DNA from: Candidatus Gracilibacteria bacterium GN02-872
GTDB lineage: Bacteria > Patescibacteriota > Gracilibacteria > BD1-5 > UBA6164
Direction: 5' to 3'
Assembly (NCBI GenBank): GCA_003260325.1
Contig: MOLU01000005.1
Span: 1-64,000 of the forward strand
DNA length: 64,000 nucleotides
In this document: positions 56,090 to 64,000 of the stretch, piece after piece
Layout of the letters: each line of letters begins with the position of its first letter
Numbering within the stretch: position 1 is the first letter of the stretch
Position numbers and translations under genes: made by a program
Notes under the pieces: generated by a model
What the model saw: the letters and a program-made list of their open reading frames with translations, nothing else
What the model was told of the DNA's origin: nothing
Database searches by the model: none

Positions 56090-56722
56090 ATGAAAAAAAA
56101 TATTTTGATAACGTGAACTTCTTGCTGACTTTGACGATTTTTAGCTGAAAAGTTAAATTTGAATTATAATATTTTTTGAATTTCTAGAACAAAAACTGAT
56201 TTAAATATTTTTGAAGAAATAAACTTTGATTTAACAAACTTTGAACAATTTGATAAAATCTTGTGAAAAATTGGTGAAAAAAAATTTGAAATGATTGTTT
56301 TTAATTCGTGAATTTGATATTTTTGAAGATTTGAAGATTGAGGAGAACAAACTTATAAAAATATTATAAATTTAAATTTATTATCACCGATTTTGTTTTT
56401 GCAAAAAATTCTACCTTTTTTGGAGCAAAAAGCAAAAATTGTTTTTATTTGAAGCATTATTTGAAAAAAATTTATGAAAAATGCTTCAGTCTATCAAGCT
56501 TCAAAATTTTGACTTAGAGGTTTTGCTTGAGCTTTAAAAAACGAATTAAAAGACAAAAAAATATTTATAATAAATCCAAAAATTTTAGAAACTGATTTTC
56601 ATAAAAATTCTTCGGTTTTTATTCCTACAGATAAGGAAAAAATCACAAGTTTAGAAAGTGTTTTTGAAGTTGTTGAAAATATTTTAAAAAATAAGGAAAC
56701 TAGATTTGAGATAGATTTATAA
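56090..56722 (+). CDS. Short-chain dehydrogenase/reductase
   Basis: A 210-residue SDR enzyme. The nucleotide-binding TGTSCGLGR (residues 8-16) fits TGxxxGxG, NSGIGYFGR fits NNAG, and YQASKFG holds the catalytic Y-x-x-x-K. Many glycines are TGA. The protein is short and lacks part of the usual C-terminal cap. It precedes a VanY-type peptidase. Substrate unknown. Confidence 0.88.
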
Positions 56723-56740
56723 TTTAAAAAATGGAGAAAA

Positions 56741-57553
56741 ATGGAGAAAAAAATAATTTATACAGCTGCTATTTGAGCTTTAACTGCAGTGTTTTCAGCA
56801 TCAGCTTGATATTATTCATGAATTATTCATACAAATGCTGTGTTTGAATCACTCATTTCAAGACTGGAGCTAGATTTAAAAAAAGAAAGAGAAAAAAATA
56901 TTATTTTGACACAATTGTTAACAAAGCAAAAAGATGAACAAATTTTACAAAGAAATAATTCTTTTGAAAATATGGATTTTGAAACTGATGATTCTTTACA
57001 AAAATTTTTAAATCCTGAAAATGGTTTTAATAATAAGAAATATATTCCTCAAAGTTTAGAAAGAATTTCTTCAAATGTGATTTATGATTCTAAATGATGA
57101 AATCAAGTTTTGAGAAAGGAAGCTAAAGATGCTCTTGAAGAAATGTGAAAAAAATTTGAACAAGAAACTTGAGAGAAAATAAATGTTGTAAGTGCTTACA
57201 GGAGCTATGATTATCAAGTTTGAATAAAAAAATGATGATGTCCAGATAATCTTTGCGCAAATCCTGGTTTTTCTGAGCATCAGACAGGGCTTGTTGTAGA
57301 TTTATGGTCAGCTTCAAGTAAGGATAATTGGTATTCAAACGTAAAATTAAAAAAATATTTTTCTTGGTTAAATGAAAATGCTCATAAATTTGGTTTCCAT
57401 AACACTTATCAGAAATGACGTGATGTTGATTGATATGAAATTGAACCTTGGCACTGGAGATATTTATGAGTTGAACTTGCTACTTATTTAAGAGAAAATA
57501 ATCTTACTTTTGCTGAATTTTATAAAGAAAAAACAAAGAATGAAAAAAAATAG
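56741..57553 (+). CDS. D-alanyl-D-alanine carboxypeptidase (VanY/M15B)
   Basis: A 270-residue membrane-anchored peptidase that trims the terminal D-Ala of peptidoglycan stems. A membrane segment (residues ~4-28) is followed by a coiled linker. The M15B motifs are INVVSAYRSYDYQ, SEHQTGLVVDLW (SxHxxGxAxD) and EPWHWRYLG (HxH). A second ATG 10 bases upstream is out of this frame, so 56741 is the start. It overlaps rlmE by 14 bases. Confidence 0.9.
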
Positions 57554-58211
57554 AAATTCCACAAAACAAAATTGACCAATAAAAGTCTGATTCCATAGGA
57601 AGAAAAAGGTTCAAAGAGGAACTTTTGTAGCACGTGATGAATATGCAATAAAAGCACAAAAGGCTTGATTTAGAGCTAGAAGTGTTTATAAATTGCTTGA
57701 AATTCAAGAAAGGTTTGATTTAATAAAACCTGAATTTTCTGTAATTGATATAGGTTGTGCTCCGTGAAGTTTTCTACAGGCTATAAGAAGTATAGTCAAA
57801 GAAAAACCAATTATATGAGTTGATATAAAGGAGGTAAAGCCTTTTTCCTATCCAAACGTAAAAACTATACAATGTTCTATTTTTGAGTACGATACTTTGA
57901 GTCAAAAAATTATTGAAATAAATGGAGAAGATACTTTTGATTTGATTACAAGTGACATCGCTCCAAATACAACTGGTAGGTTTGATGTGGATCAGTATGC
58001 TTCTTTAGAGCTAAATATAGCTATTTGTGAGTTTAGTGATAGATTTCTGAAAAAATGATGAAATATGCTTTTAAAAGTTTTTAAATGAGAAGATTTCAAT
58101 GACTTAGTTCAGGAAATAAAAAAAAGATTTAAAAGTATGAAAACTTATAAACCTCTTGCTTGTCGTGATTCTTCTCATGAAGAATATATTATTTGTTTTG
58201 ATAAAAAATAA
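57540..58211 (+). CDS. rlmE: 23S rRNA (uridine-2'-O-)-methyltransferase RlmE
   Basis: A 223-residue RrmJ/FtsJ methyltransferase that modifies U2552 of 23S rRNA. The K-D-K-E catalytic set is visible: [28 protein letters not shown] and [12 protein letters not shown] motif I is IDIGCAPGSFLQA. The first ~40 residues are a basic, TGA-containing extension. Its ATG lies inside the end of the vanY-type gene, so translation is likely coupled. It is followed by a terminator shared with the next minus-strand gene. Confidence 0.94.
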
Positions 58212-58240
58212 AAGATAGTTTCAAAAACTATCTTTTTTCA
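58209..58240. terminator. Bidirectional terminator
   Basis: Stem AAAAGATAGTTT/AAACTATCTTTT; both flanking stops touch the hairpin. Confidence 0.8.
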
Positions 58241-58503
58241 TTTACCTCTCTCATAACTAAATCTTCTAAATTTTTTTGAAGAACTATTTTGTTTATAAGT
58301 TTCTTTTTTTCATTTCTTTCTTTTTCTTTTAAACTTTGTTTCAAGTAAATTTTTATTTTTGGAATTACATAAAAAGTCATTGAAAATATAAATATTATTC
58401 AAACTGATAAAAAGATCCATTCTGTTATTCAGTAATCTAAAAACTTTTTTATATTTTTAAAAATTTCAAATGATTCTGTGTATCTGTATTCAAATCAAAA
58501 CAT
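58228..58503 (-). CDS. Small membrane protein
   Basis: A 91-residue protein with one membrane segment (about residues 28-48, EWIFLSVGIIFIFSMTFYV) and a basic, coiled cytoplasmic tail. It is just upstream of a terminator and downstream of the sortase (17 bases), so the two may be expressed together. Family unknown. Confidence 0.6.
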
Positions 58504-58520
58504 AATTTATTTTTTACATT

Positions 58521-59435
58521 TTATTTTTCTTCTACCATTTCTCCTGTAACTACAAGTCTATTTAAAGTAGTTCAAATAGGCCAACAAGTCATAATTGATA
58601 ATTCTTTTTTTGAAATATTTTTTTTCAAAACAGAAACATCACCAGGTTTTATAACTCTTTTTTCTTTTACTATATATTTAAATTTCTTTTGGTTGTAGTA
58701 AATGATAATTTCGTCTCACTCTTCTAGAAAGTTTAGATTTGAGAAAACTTCATTATAATCACCATTCATCCAAGGAAAGTTTGAAGAGTGTCCGAAAATA
58801 AAGCTATTTCATTCTTCTCAAGGAATAGCACTTCCTGGATATCTAACAACTCCATTTTCTAATTCTTTCATAAAAATATCCTCAAGTTCGTGTTCAGAAT
58901 CAATTTTTCTATTTTTTATCTCTACTAAAGGAATATTTTTCCCGATTTTTGGAATAACAACTCTGTTTTCGTAAGGAGTTATTTCTATTTTTAAAGAAAT
59001 ATTTTTATTATCTAATTCTTTTTTATATTTTTTTATAGATAGTGAAGCTTTTTCTTCCTCTTCTTTTTTTTCTTCAGTTACTTTTTCAATAGTTTTTTCT
59101 TTCAAATTTGAAGCTTCTACTGATTGAAGAATAGATTTAGATTCTTTTTCTATTTCTTCTTTGAAGAAGAATCATTTAGCTATATTTAAATAAGCATTAT
59201 AATTTGTTCAAATAATTAGAACAATAAAAATTATAAGGCTTGTAGTTAAATATTTAAAAAGGAAAGTAGCAGAAGAAAAAAATGTAATTTTTTTTCTTTC
59301 TTTTTTCTTTGGCTCAGAAATTATTGTTTGATAAATATAATTATTTTGTATTTCTTTTACTTCAATAATTTCTTTTTGTTCATTTAAAGTTTCCTTTTCT
59401 AATTCTAAAAGGATATCTAAGTCATTGTTGTGCAT
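58521..59435 (-). CDS. Sortase
   Basis: A 304-residue transpeptidase that attaches LPxTG-type proteins to the wall or builds pili. An acidic N-terminal tail (1-70), a membrane helix (about 62-78), a Glu/Lys-rich coiled coil (~90-150) and then the catalytic domain. Active-site His is in GHSSNFPW near 215, the Cys is in TCWPIGTTLNR near 282, with the Arg of NRLVV. The N-terminal cytoplasmic tail is longer than in typical class D or E sortases. Confidence 0.9.
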
Positions 59436-59595
59436 TTTGTTTTTGTTTTAGTTTTTATTTTTGTTTTTGTATAAAAATTTTATCATATATATTTAAAAAA
59501 TGCAAAAACTGAAAAATAGTTTTTTTCAAAAAGACTTGAAAAATCTAAAATTTTATTTATATTTATAAAAGTTTAGATTGTTTAGAACTCATATT

Positions 59596-60048
59596 ATGGT
59601 AAAAAAATACGAAAAGAGTTCAGGTTGAATAGTTTATAGAAAGTCTTGAGATAGGGTAGAAGTGCTACTTTTGAAGTGGTTAAATTCTAAAAATCAAGAA
59701 ACTTATGTTATTCCAAAATGACACATAGAAGATTGAGAAGTTGCAAAAGACACAGCTGTTAGAGAAATTTCAGAAGAAACGTGACTTGATATAAGAGATT
59801 TAGAAGTCATAAAATTTATAACAAAACTAAATTATACATTTACAGCCTGATATTTAGAAGCTAATCCTGTTATTGATAAGGATGTTTATTTATTTTTAGT
59901 AAAATACAATTGACAAAAAGAACCTACTGTTCAAAAAGAAGAGAGGTTTGTTTGATATGAATGGTTTTCTCTAGAAGAAATAAAAAATATAAAAGTTATG
60001 TTTGATATTCAAACTATTATCTGAAGAAATAAAACTTTTTTTATTTAG
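59596..60048 (+). CDS. Nudix hydrolase
   Basis: A 150-residue Nudix protein. The Nudix box is GHIEDGEVAKDTAVREISEETGL at about residues 42-64 with all catalytic residues. The N-terminus SSGGIVYRKSGDRVEVLLLK and C-terminal WFSLEEI fit small house-cleaning members such as diadenosine tetraphosphatases. Substrate not decided. It is the first of two genes on the plus strand. Confidence 0.88.
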
Positions 60049-60062
60049 TAAAGTAAAAAATT

Positions 60063-60527
60063 ATGGAAATAAGAAAGAAAAAAAATATTTTAGAAATTGA
60101 GTCTGATTCTAAATGAATTATATATTTTGATGAAGAAACAAAGGAAGTAAAAATTTGAGATTTAATTGTTTCTTATCCTTGAGAATATGAAAAATCAGGT
60201 ATTTTGCTTGAAGTGAAAGAATATTCTTGAGAGTTATTTTATAGTTTTGCTGTTGACTCAAAACATATTTTCTTTGTTTTAACTGATAATTTTGAGCTAA
60301 AAGAAGAAATTGTTTCATTTTTTTGAGATGTTGATGTTTTGATTATTGTTTGAACAAAAAAATCTGTAAATATTTTTGAAAATATTGAAGCTAGGGTTGT
60401 TGTTCCTTATTGAGAAACAAAATCTATTTTTCTTCAAACTCTTGGTCAAAATAGGGAAGAAGTTTCAAGTTTTAAACTTAAATGAGAATACTCTCCTGAC
60501 AATACAGAATTTGTAAATCTAGAATAA
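60063..60527 (+). CDS. Degenerate metallo-beta-lactamase-fold protein
   Basis: A 154-residue protein resembling the short UlaG/RNase-Z-type fold: YPGEYEKSGILLE near residue 40, a central strand pair, DVDVLIIVGTKKSVNIFENIEARVVVPYGE near 85-115. The metal-binding His-x-His-x-Asp-His is absent, so it would be inactive as a hydrolase. The gene begins 15 bases after the Nudix gene and ends in a terminator. Confidence 0.4.
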
Positions 60528-60530
60528 ATA

Positions 60531-60558
60531 AAAACACCACAATAGTGGTGTTTTTTGT
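60531..60558 (+). terminator. Terminator
   Basis: Stem AAAACACCAC/GTGGTGTTTT after the plus-strand pair. The minus-strand gene starts its stop at the edge. Confidence 0.8.
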
Positions 60559-60560
60559 TG

Positions 60561-60854
60561 TTATTCGATGATTATCAAAAGATCTTTTAGCTTTCTGTCT
60601 GCATCTTTTATGCAGACTTTAAACTCATCTTTTGTTGATGAATTTTCTTTGCAATTATAATGATCTTCAATCATCTTATCATATGCATCTTTGCATATTT
60701 TAAACAATTCATCTTGCTTTTTATCCCTTTGGCTTGGTGCCTGACATAAGCCATAAACATCAAGTTCTTGCTCATTCTTTGCAGTTGATATTTTTTTTGC
60801 TTGGGAACTAATACAAGCTAAAAATATCACTACTGCAAAAGTTATGTGTTTCAT
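60561..60854 (-). CDS. Small secreted protein with atypical composition
   Basis: A 97-residue protein with a signal peptide (MKHITFAVVIFLACISSQA) and three Cys in the mature part. Its start is preceded by GAAGGGAG, 7 bases before ATG, a perfect Shine-Dalgarno that no other gene in the window shows. It contains no TGA (one Gly, GGC), is richer in G and C than neighbours, and includes codons like TGC and CCA-rich stretches. It may be recently acquired from a standard-code organism, or a contaminating piece of assembly. Confidence 0.65.
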   Translation of the reverse strand: MKHITFAVVIFLACISSQAKKISTAKNEQELDVYGLCQAPSQRDKKQDELFKICKDAYDKMIEDHYNCKENSSTKDEFKVCIKDADRKLKDLLIIIE

Positions 60855-61058
60855 TACTGAACTCCCTTCTAATTTAAAAAAAATACTTCAAAGATAGTAT
60901 TATCCCTAAAGTGCTGGTATTATAAAATGAAAATTTTAAAAGTCAAAATATTTTTATAAAAATATTTTATTTCTATATTTTTCTTTATTTTAAGCTTTAA
61001 AAATATAATTTTATATTTATTATTTTTACAAAATAATTTAAAAAAATTGAAAAAATAA

Positions 61059-61083
61059 AAAGAAATGATTTTATCATTTCTTT
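61059..61083 (-). terminator. Terminator after the 61091-61621 gene
   Basis: Stem AAAGAAATGAT/ATCATTTCTTT with T run on the minus strand. Confidence 0.75.
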
Positions 61084-61090
61084 AAAAAAA

Positions 61091-61621
61091 TTAAATAACA
61101 GCTTCAATTGCAGCAAAAGTTGCAGGTTTTCAAGATGGTATTATGATGCTTATTTTATCTCAAATATTTGCTTTGAAGTGAGTAACTGCAGCAGTTAGCA
61201 AATCATAAGTTTTTCCATCGGCTACTACTTGGTATTTATCTTTTTCTTTAACTACAAGTCAAGTTTTTATTTCTCTTTCAATTGGTTGAATTTGCTTGTA
61301 AGTCATTTTTCATAAATTGTCAATTGTTAGTTTCAATTTGTCTCATTGAACCATTTTTGATTTTGATGCGTAGTTTGCAGGAACTGGATATTTGTTTCAA
61401 TCGCTTCAAAGCATTTCTGAACCTGTAAAAACTCACTCAATTATTTTTGATTCTTTGTCTGTGTAGCTTTCAAGTCATTTTGTACTTAAATCAACTTCTA
61501 CATCAAGTTTTATTTCATTGTTGTTTGCTAAGTCTTTTAATAGTTTTTTAGCATTTTTTATCGATTTTTCAGCTGTTACTATGAAGTCAACTATTGCTTC
61601 AATTGTTTTTTTGTTTTCCAT
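61091..61621 (-). CDS. Unknown cytosolic protein
   Basis: A 176-residue soluble protein. A Lys-rich helical first third (IVTAEKSIKNAKKLLNDLAN) precedes a strand-rich second part (VFTGSEMLGSDGNKYPVPANYASKSKMVQGDKLKLTIDNLGKMTYKQI) that has the look of a small OB-like barrel. It ends ATFAAIEAVI. No family recognised. It stands alone with its own terminator. Confidence 0.6.
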
Positions 61622-61692
61622 TTTTTTTAGTTATTTTTTAAGTATCATTATTATTTTAACAAAAAATGTCAAATATGTAAACTAATTCACCT

Positions 61693-62706
61693 TTACATAA
61701 AAGAAAAATAATTTCTTATAAATAAAAGTAGGCTTTGACTAAAGAAAAGAGTCAGAAAAAATCATACTCATAAAAATGGTCAAAAGGGAACTATATTTTG
61801 CTTTTCTGAGTTATAATTTTTTATCAAGATAAATATTCAAATCAAACTTCCTATAAAATAAGTTAAAACTATAGAAATAATACTAAATTTTACTCATAAA
61901 AGTAATCAAATCATTATTCAAATTCTTAAATCTCCTCATCACAAAGCTTTTCATCAAGACAGAACTATTTGTAGAAAGAAAAATATAAAAATCCATAAAG
62001 CTCAAATTACTCAGTTTAAAACTGGATTTTCTAAAATATTTATTTCAGGAAAAATATTTTTAAAAACAAATATAGAAACTCAAATCAGTATAAGAATAAG
62101 TAAATCATATATTTCTTTTAATTCTTTTAGCATTATGACATATAATCCTCACAAAATAGTGATTCACAGAATAAGACTTGAAATAATTTCTATATTTTGG
62201 CTTCAAATTCAGCTTGGAAGAATATTATTTATTTCAAAAAAATAATTTAAGAAAATTCAGAAAAAAGCTATTCAAATTCAAAAAATCATTATTCATTCGT
62301 GAATTTCAGTGAAAAGAATATCATAAAATATATAAATAATCGTTACAAAGCTTATCGTAAGCCAGAAAAATAATTTTGCTATTTCTAAGTAATCAAAAGC
62401 AAAAATATTTTCAAAATTTATCAAAAATGCTCAAACTCAAGTGAAAACTAATCAAGTTGAGATTTCTAAAATCGGATAAATTGCAGAAACATCTTTTTTG
62501 CAATATTTACATTTTCAAAAATTTTTTAACCAAGAAACGATTGGAATCAGTTCAAAAGCTCGTAGCTCTTTTTGGCAATCTTTACAGTGACTTCTTCAAA
62601 AAAAAATTCATTTTTCTCAGCTTTTTAGTCTGTAGATCAGCACTGAAGCAAAACTTCAAAAAATTGCTCAAAAAGTAAATAAAAATAAATAAAATAGATT
62701 TTGCAT
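61693..62706 (-). CDS. Prepilin peptidase (A24)
   Basis: A 337-residue membrane peptidase that cleaves and methylates type IV prepilins. Eight or so membrane helices. The N-terminal cytoplasmic domain has the two pairs C41/C44 and C66/C69. The aspartate active site GxGD is seen as LGGGDLRIG near residue 265. Length is normal. Type IV pili are common in the lineage, but no pilin genes lie in the window. Confidence 0.9.
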
Positions 62707-62738
62707 AATTTTTTTGTTAATTTTTCATATTATAATAA

Positions 62739-62767
62739 AAATCCTGACTTTTTCAAGTCAGGATTTA
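62739..62767 (-). terminator. Terminator hairpin upstream of the prepilin peptidase
   Basis: Stem AAATCCTGACTT/AAGTCAGGATTT followed by Ts on the minus strand. It separates the right-edge gene from the peptidase. Confidence 0.75.
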
Positions 62768-62852
62768 AATATGCTAAATAATATCAGTTATTATAAACTG
62801 ATCGTTTGCCTCATCTTTTTTAATTAAAAGTCAAAATAAAAGTTTAAAAAAT

Positions 62853-62885
62853 AAAAAAAATCCCTTCAAATTGCTTTGAAGGGAA
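62853..62885 (-). terminator. Second terminator hairpin
   Basis: Stem TCCCTTCAAA/TTTGAAGGGA followed by eight Ts on the minus strand, about 60 bases downstream of the right-edge gene. Confidence 0.8.
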
Positions 62886-62945
62886 ATAACTCAGGAATTA
62901 AGAAGGCCTTGTAACTGAAGGAATTTTCTAAAAAGTCAAATTTAA

Positions 62946-64000
62946 TTATTTTTCTTTATTTTCTTCAGTTTCTTTTTTTATTTCACTATTATTGTTTACT
63001 TTTAAAGTTTCTTCTTTTACTTCTTTTCTTTTTTCAGAAATTATTTTTTTGCTTCTTTTGAAAAAACTTAAAAATCTTTTAAAAATATCGTAGATATCAT
63101 AAATAAACGGAATTTTATAATAAATTTTTTCGATATTTCAAATTCAAAAACAAATAGGGAATAGAAATAAAATAAAAATATTTTTTGAAACAAATCAGAA
63201 GAAATATAATAAAAAAGTCAATATTAGCAAAAAAGTGATTGTTAATGCATTTGCTATGTGAATATTAAATTTATTGTTTTTAAAAAATAAGAAAATTAAA
63301 TTAAAAATAGGGAAATAAATAATTTTTTTTGGTCACTTTAAATCAGGTAAATCTTTCATTTTATTAAAAGTGTTTTTTTGATCTTCAATGTAAGCTATAT
63401 TTTGCTCTTCTTCAAGAGTTTTCCATTCTCTAAAATTTCAAGAAATATAGTTTTTTAGGTATTTTAATAGAATTTTTGTAGATTTTACTATTTCTCAAAA
63501 TGAAAAATATTTCGGTAAATTTATAATTATAAGTTCTGTTTTTGCTAATAAATTCACTCAAACAAAAGCAACATAAATAAAATAAATTAAAATAAAAATC
63601 TGATTTAAATTATTATTTCAGTTTATGAATAGTAAACAAAAGATAAAAGTTACAAAAGTACTTGTTTTTAAAATTTCTTTTATAAGTTCATTTTGGCTAT
63701 ATCTTGAAGTAAAAATTGGTCAAACAAAAGGAATATAAGCGATTATTAAAGTTAATTTGTCTTTTTCTCAGAAGTTTTCGTTTTTGTTTATATCAACTAA
63801 GTTTTTCTTTGATTTTACACTAAAAATATCTCAAATCCCAAATAATTCTCATCTGTAAGCTCTATACATTCATAAAAATAATGCTCAAAATAAAATTATT
63901 GAGATACTTATGAGTATTATCGTATTTAAAGTAAAATTCCAAATTATTATTTCTTTAAATAATCAGAAAAATCAGAATATTATAAAACTTATCAAAATCA
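62946..64000 (-). CDS. Membrane protein, cut by the right edge
   Basis: At least 351 residues, open at base 64000 (its N-terminus lies outside the window). Several membrane segments, among them ILISISIILFGALFLGMY, LTLIIAYIPFVGPIF, IFILIYFIYVAFVGVNLL and LTITFLLILTFLLYFFGF. The C-terminus is charged (KEEKRKEVKEETLKVNNNSE...). No family recognised. It is followed by two terminators. Confidence 0.65.

Noticed and set aside
60063..60527. Active metallo-beta-lactamase
   Set aside because: The metal ligands HxHxDH are missing; only the strand pattern fits.

Overview
The window is very AT-rich and is readable only if TGA is decoded as glycine (genetic code 25). Universally conserved glycines are TGA in many housekeeping genes: the P-loop of MiaA, the HIGH-SAM and FAD motifs of TrxB, enolase, phosphoglycerate mutase, Tex, ribosomal protein L11 and HsdM. 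TAA and TAG are the only stops. Together with compact genes and small protein versions, this points to the Patescibacteria/CPR lineages Gracilibacteria (BD1-5) or Absconditabacteria (SR1). Most genes have no Shine-Dalgarno sequence; the bases before the start are simply A/T. Convergent genes often share one hairpin, with stop codons inside the stem.

Layout. 1-3502 (+): anaerobic deoxynucleotide synthesis: class III ribonucleotide reductase NrdD (cut by the left edge) with its glycyl-radical domain on a separate 57-residue gene, then the activase NrdG and the regulator NrdR. 3630-6281 (+): thioredoxin reductase, HflX (frameshifted at its P-loop) and a small membrane protein. 6288-12122 (-): a WecG/TagA glycosyltransferase, an acidic unknown protein, an MsbA-like ABC exporter, a DUF4209 protein with an RNxxxHG motif, and a Nudix hydrolase. 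12449-16879 (-): tRNA-Glu, rplK, a four-gene cluster (Mom-like acetyltransferase, P-loop kinase, YunG/uracil-DNA-glycosylase-like fusion, ITPase-like protein), then tRNA-Leu, a tRNA-like remnant, tRNA-Tyr and tRNA-Thr.

17052-24815: miaA and a SanA/ElyC-type protein (+), a telA / membrane protein / AAA+ ATPase operon (-), and tex (+). 24838-35482: a defence-type island built round a type I restriction-modification system (hsdR, hsdS, hsdM) with several unknown genes inserted between and beside the subunits, including a HARE-HTH nuclease-like protein and membrane or coiled-coil proteins. 35591-43311 (-): a Fur-family regulator, a Na/Pi cotransporter, and an RND efflux operon led by an AbrB-like regulator whose promoter region carries a 26-base tandem repeat. 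43441-48953: TehB-like methyltransferase, a DUF1704 (QEGLA) metallopeptidase, a nucleosidase-like protein, a formylglutamate-amidohydrolase-like protein and a possible ATP-grasp protein.

49292-52028 (+): lower glycolysis, gpmI and eno. 52060-55704: secreted proteins of unknown role (one broken by an in-frame TAA, two that are paralogues) and a spore-photoproduct-lyase-like radical SAM protein. 56090-60527: a short-chain dehydrogenase, a VanY-type peptidase overlapping rlmE, a sortase, a Nudix hydrolase and a degenerate metallo-beta-lactamase-like protein. 60561-64000 (-): a secreted protein with an unusual strong Shine-Dalgarno, an unknown cytosolic protein, a prepilin peptidase and a membrane protein that runs off the right edge.

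The best candidates for something undescribed are the four-gene cluster at 13239-16304, whose members all belong to families that handle unusual nucleotides or bases, the detached glycyl-radical domain of NrdD, and the accessory genes inside the type I restriction-modification locus. No CRISPR array, transposase or rRNA was found.
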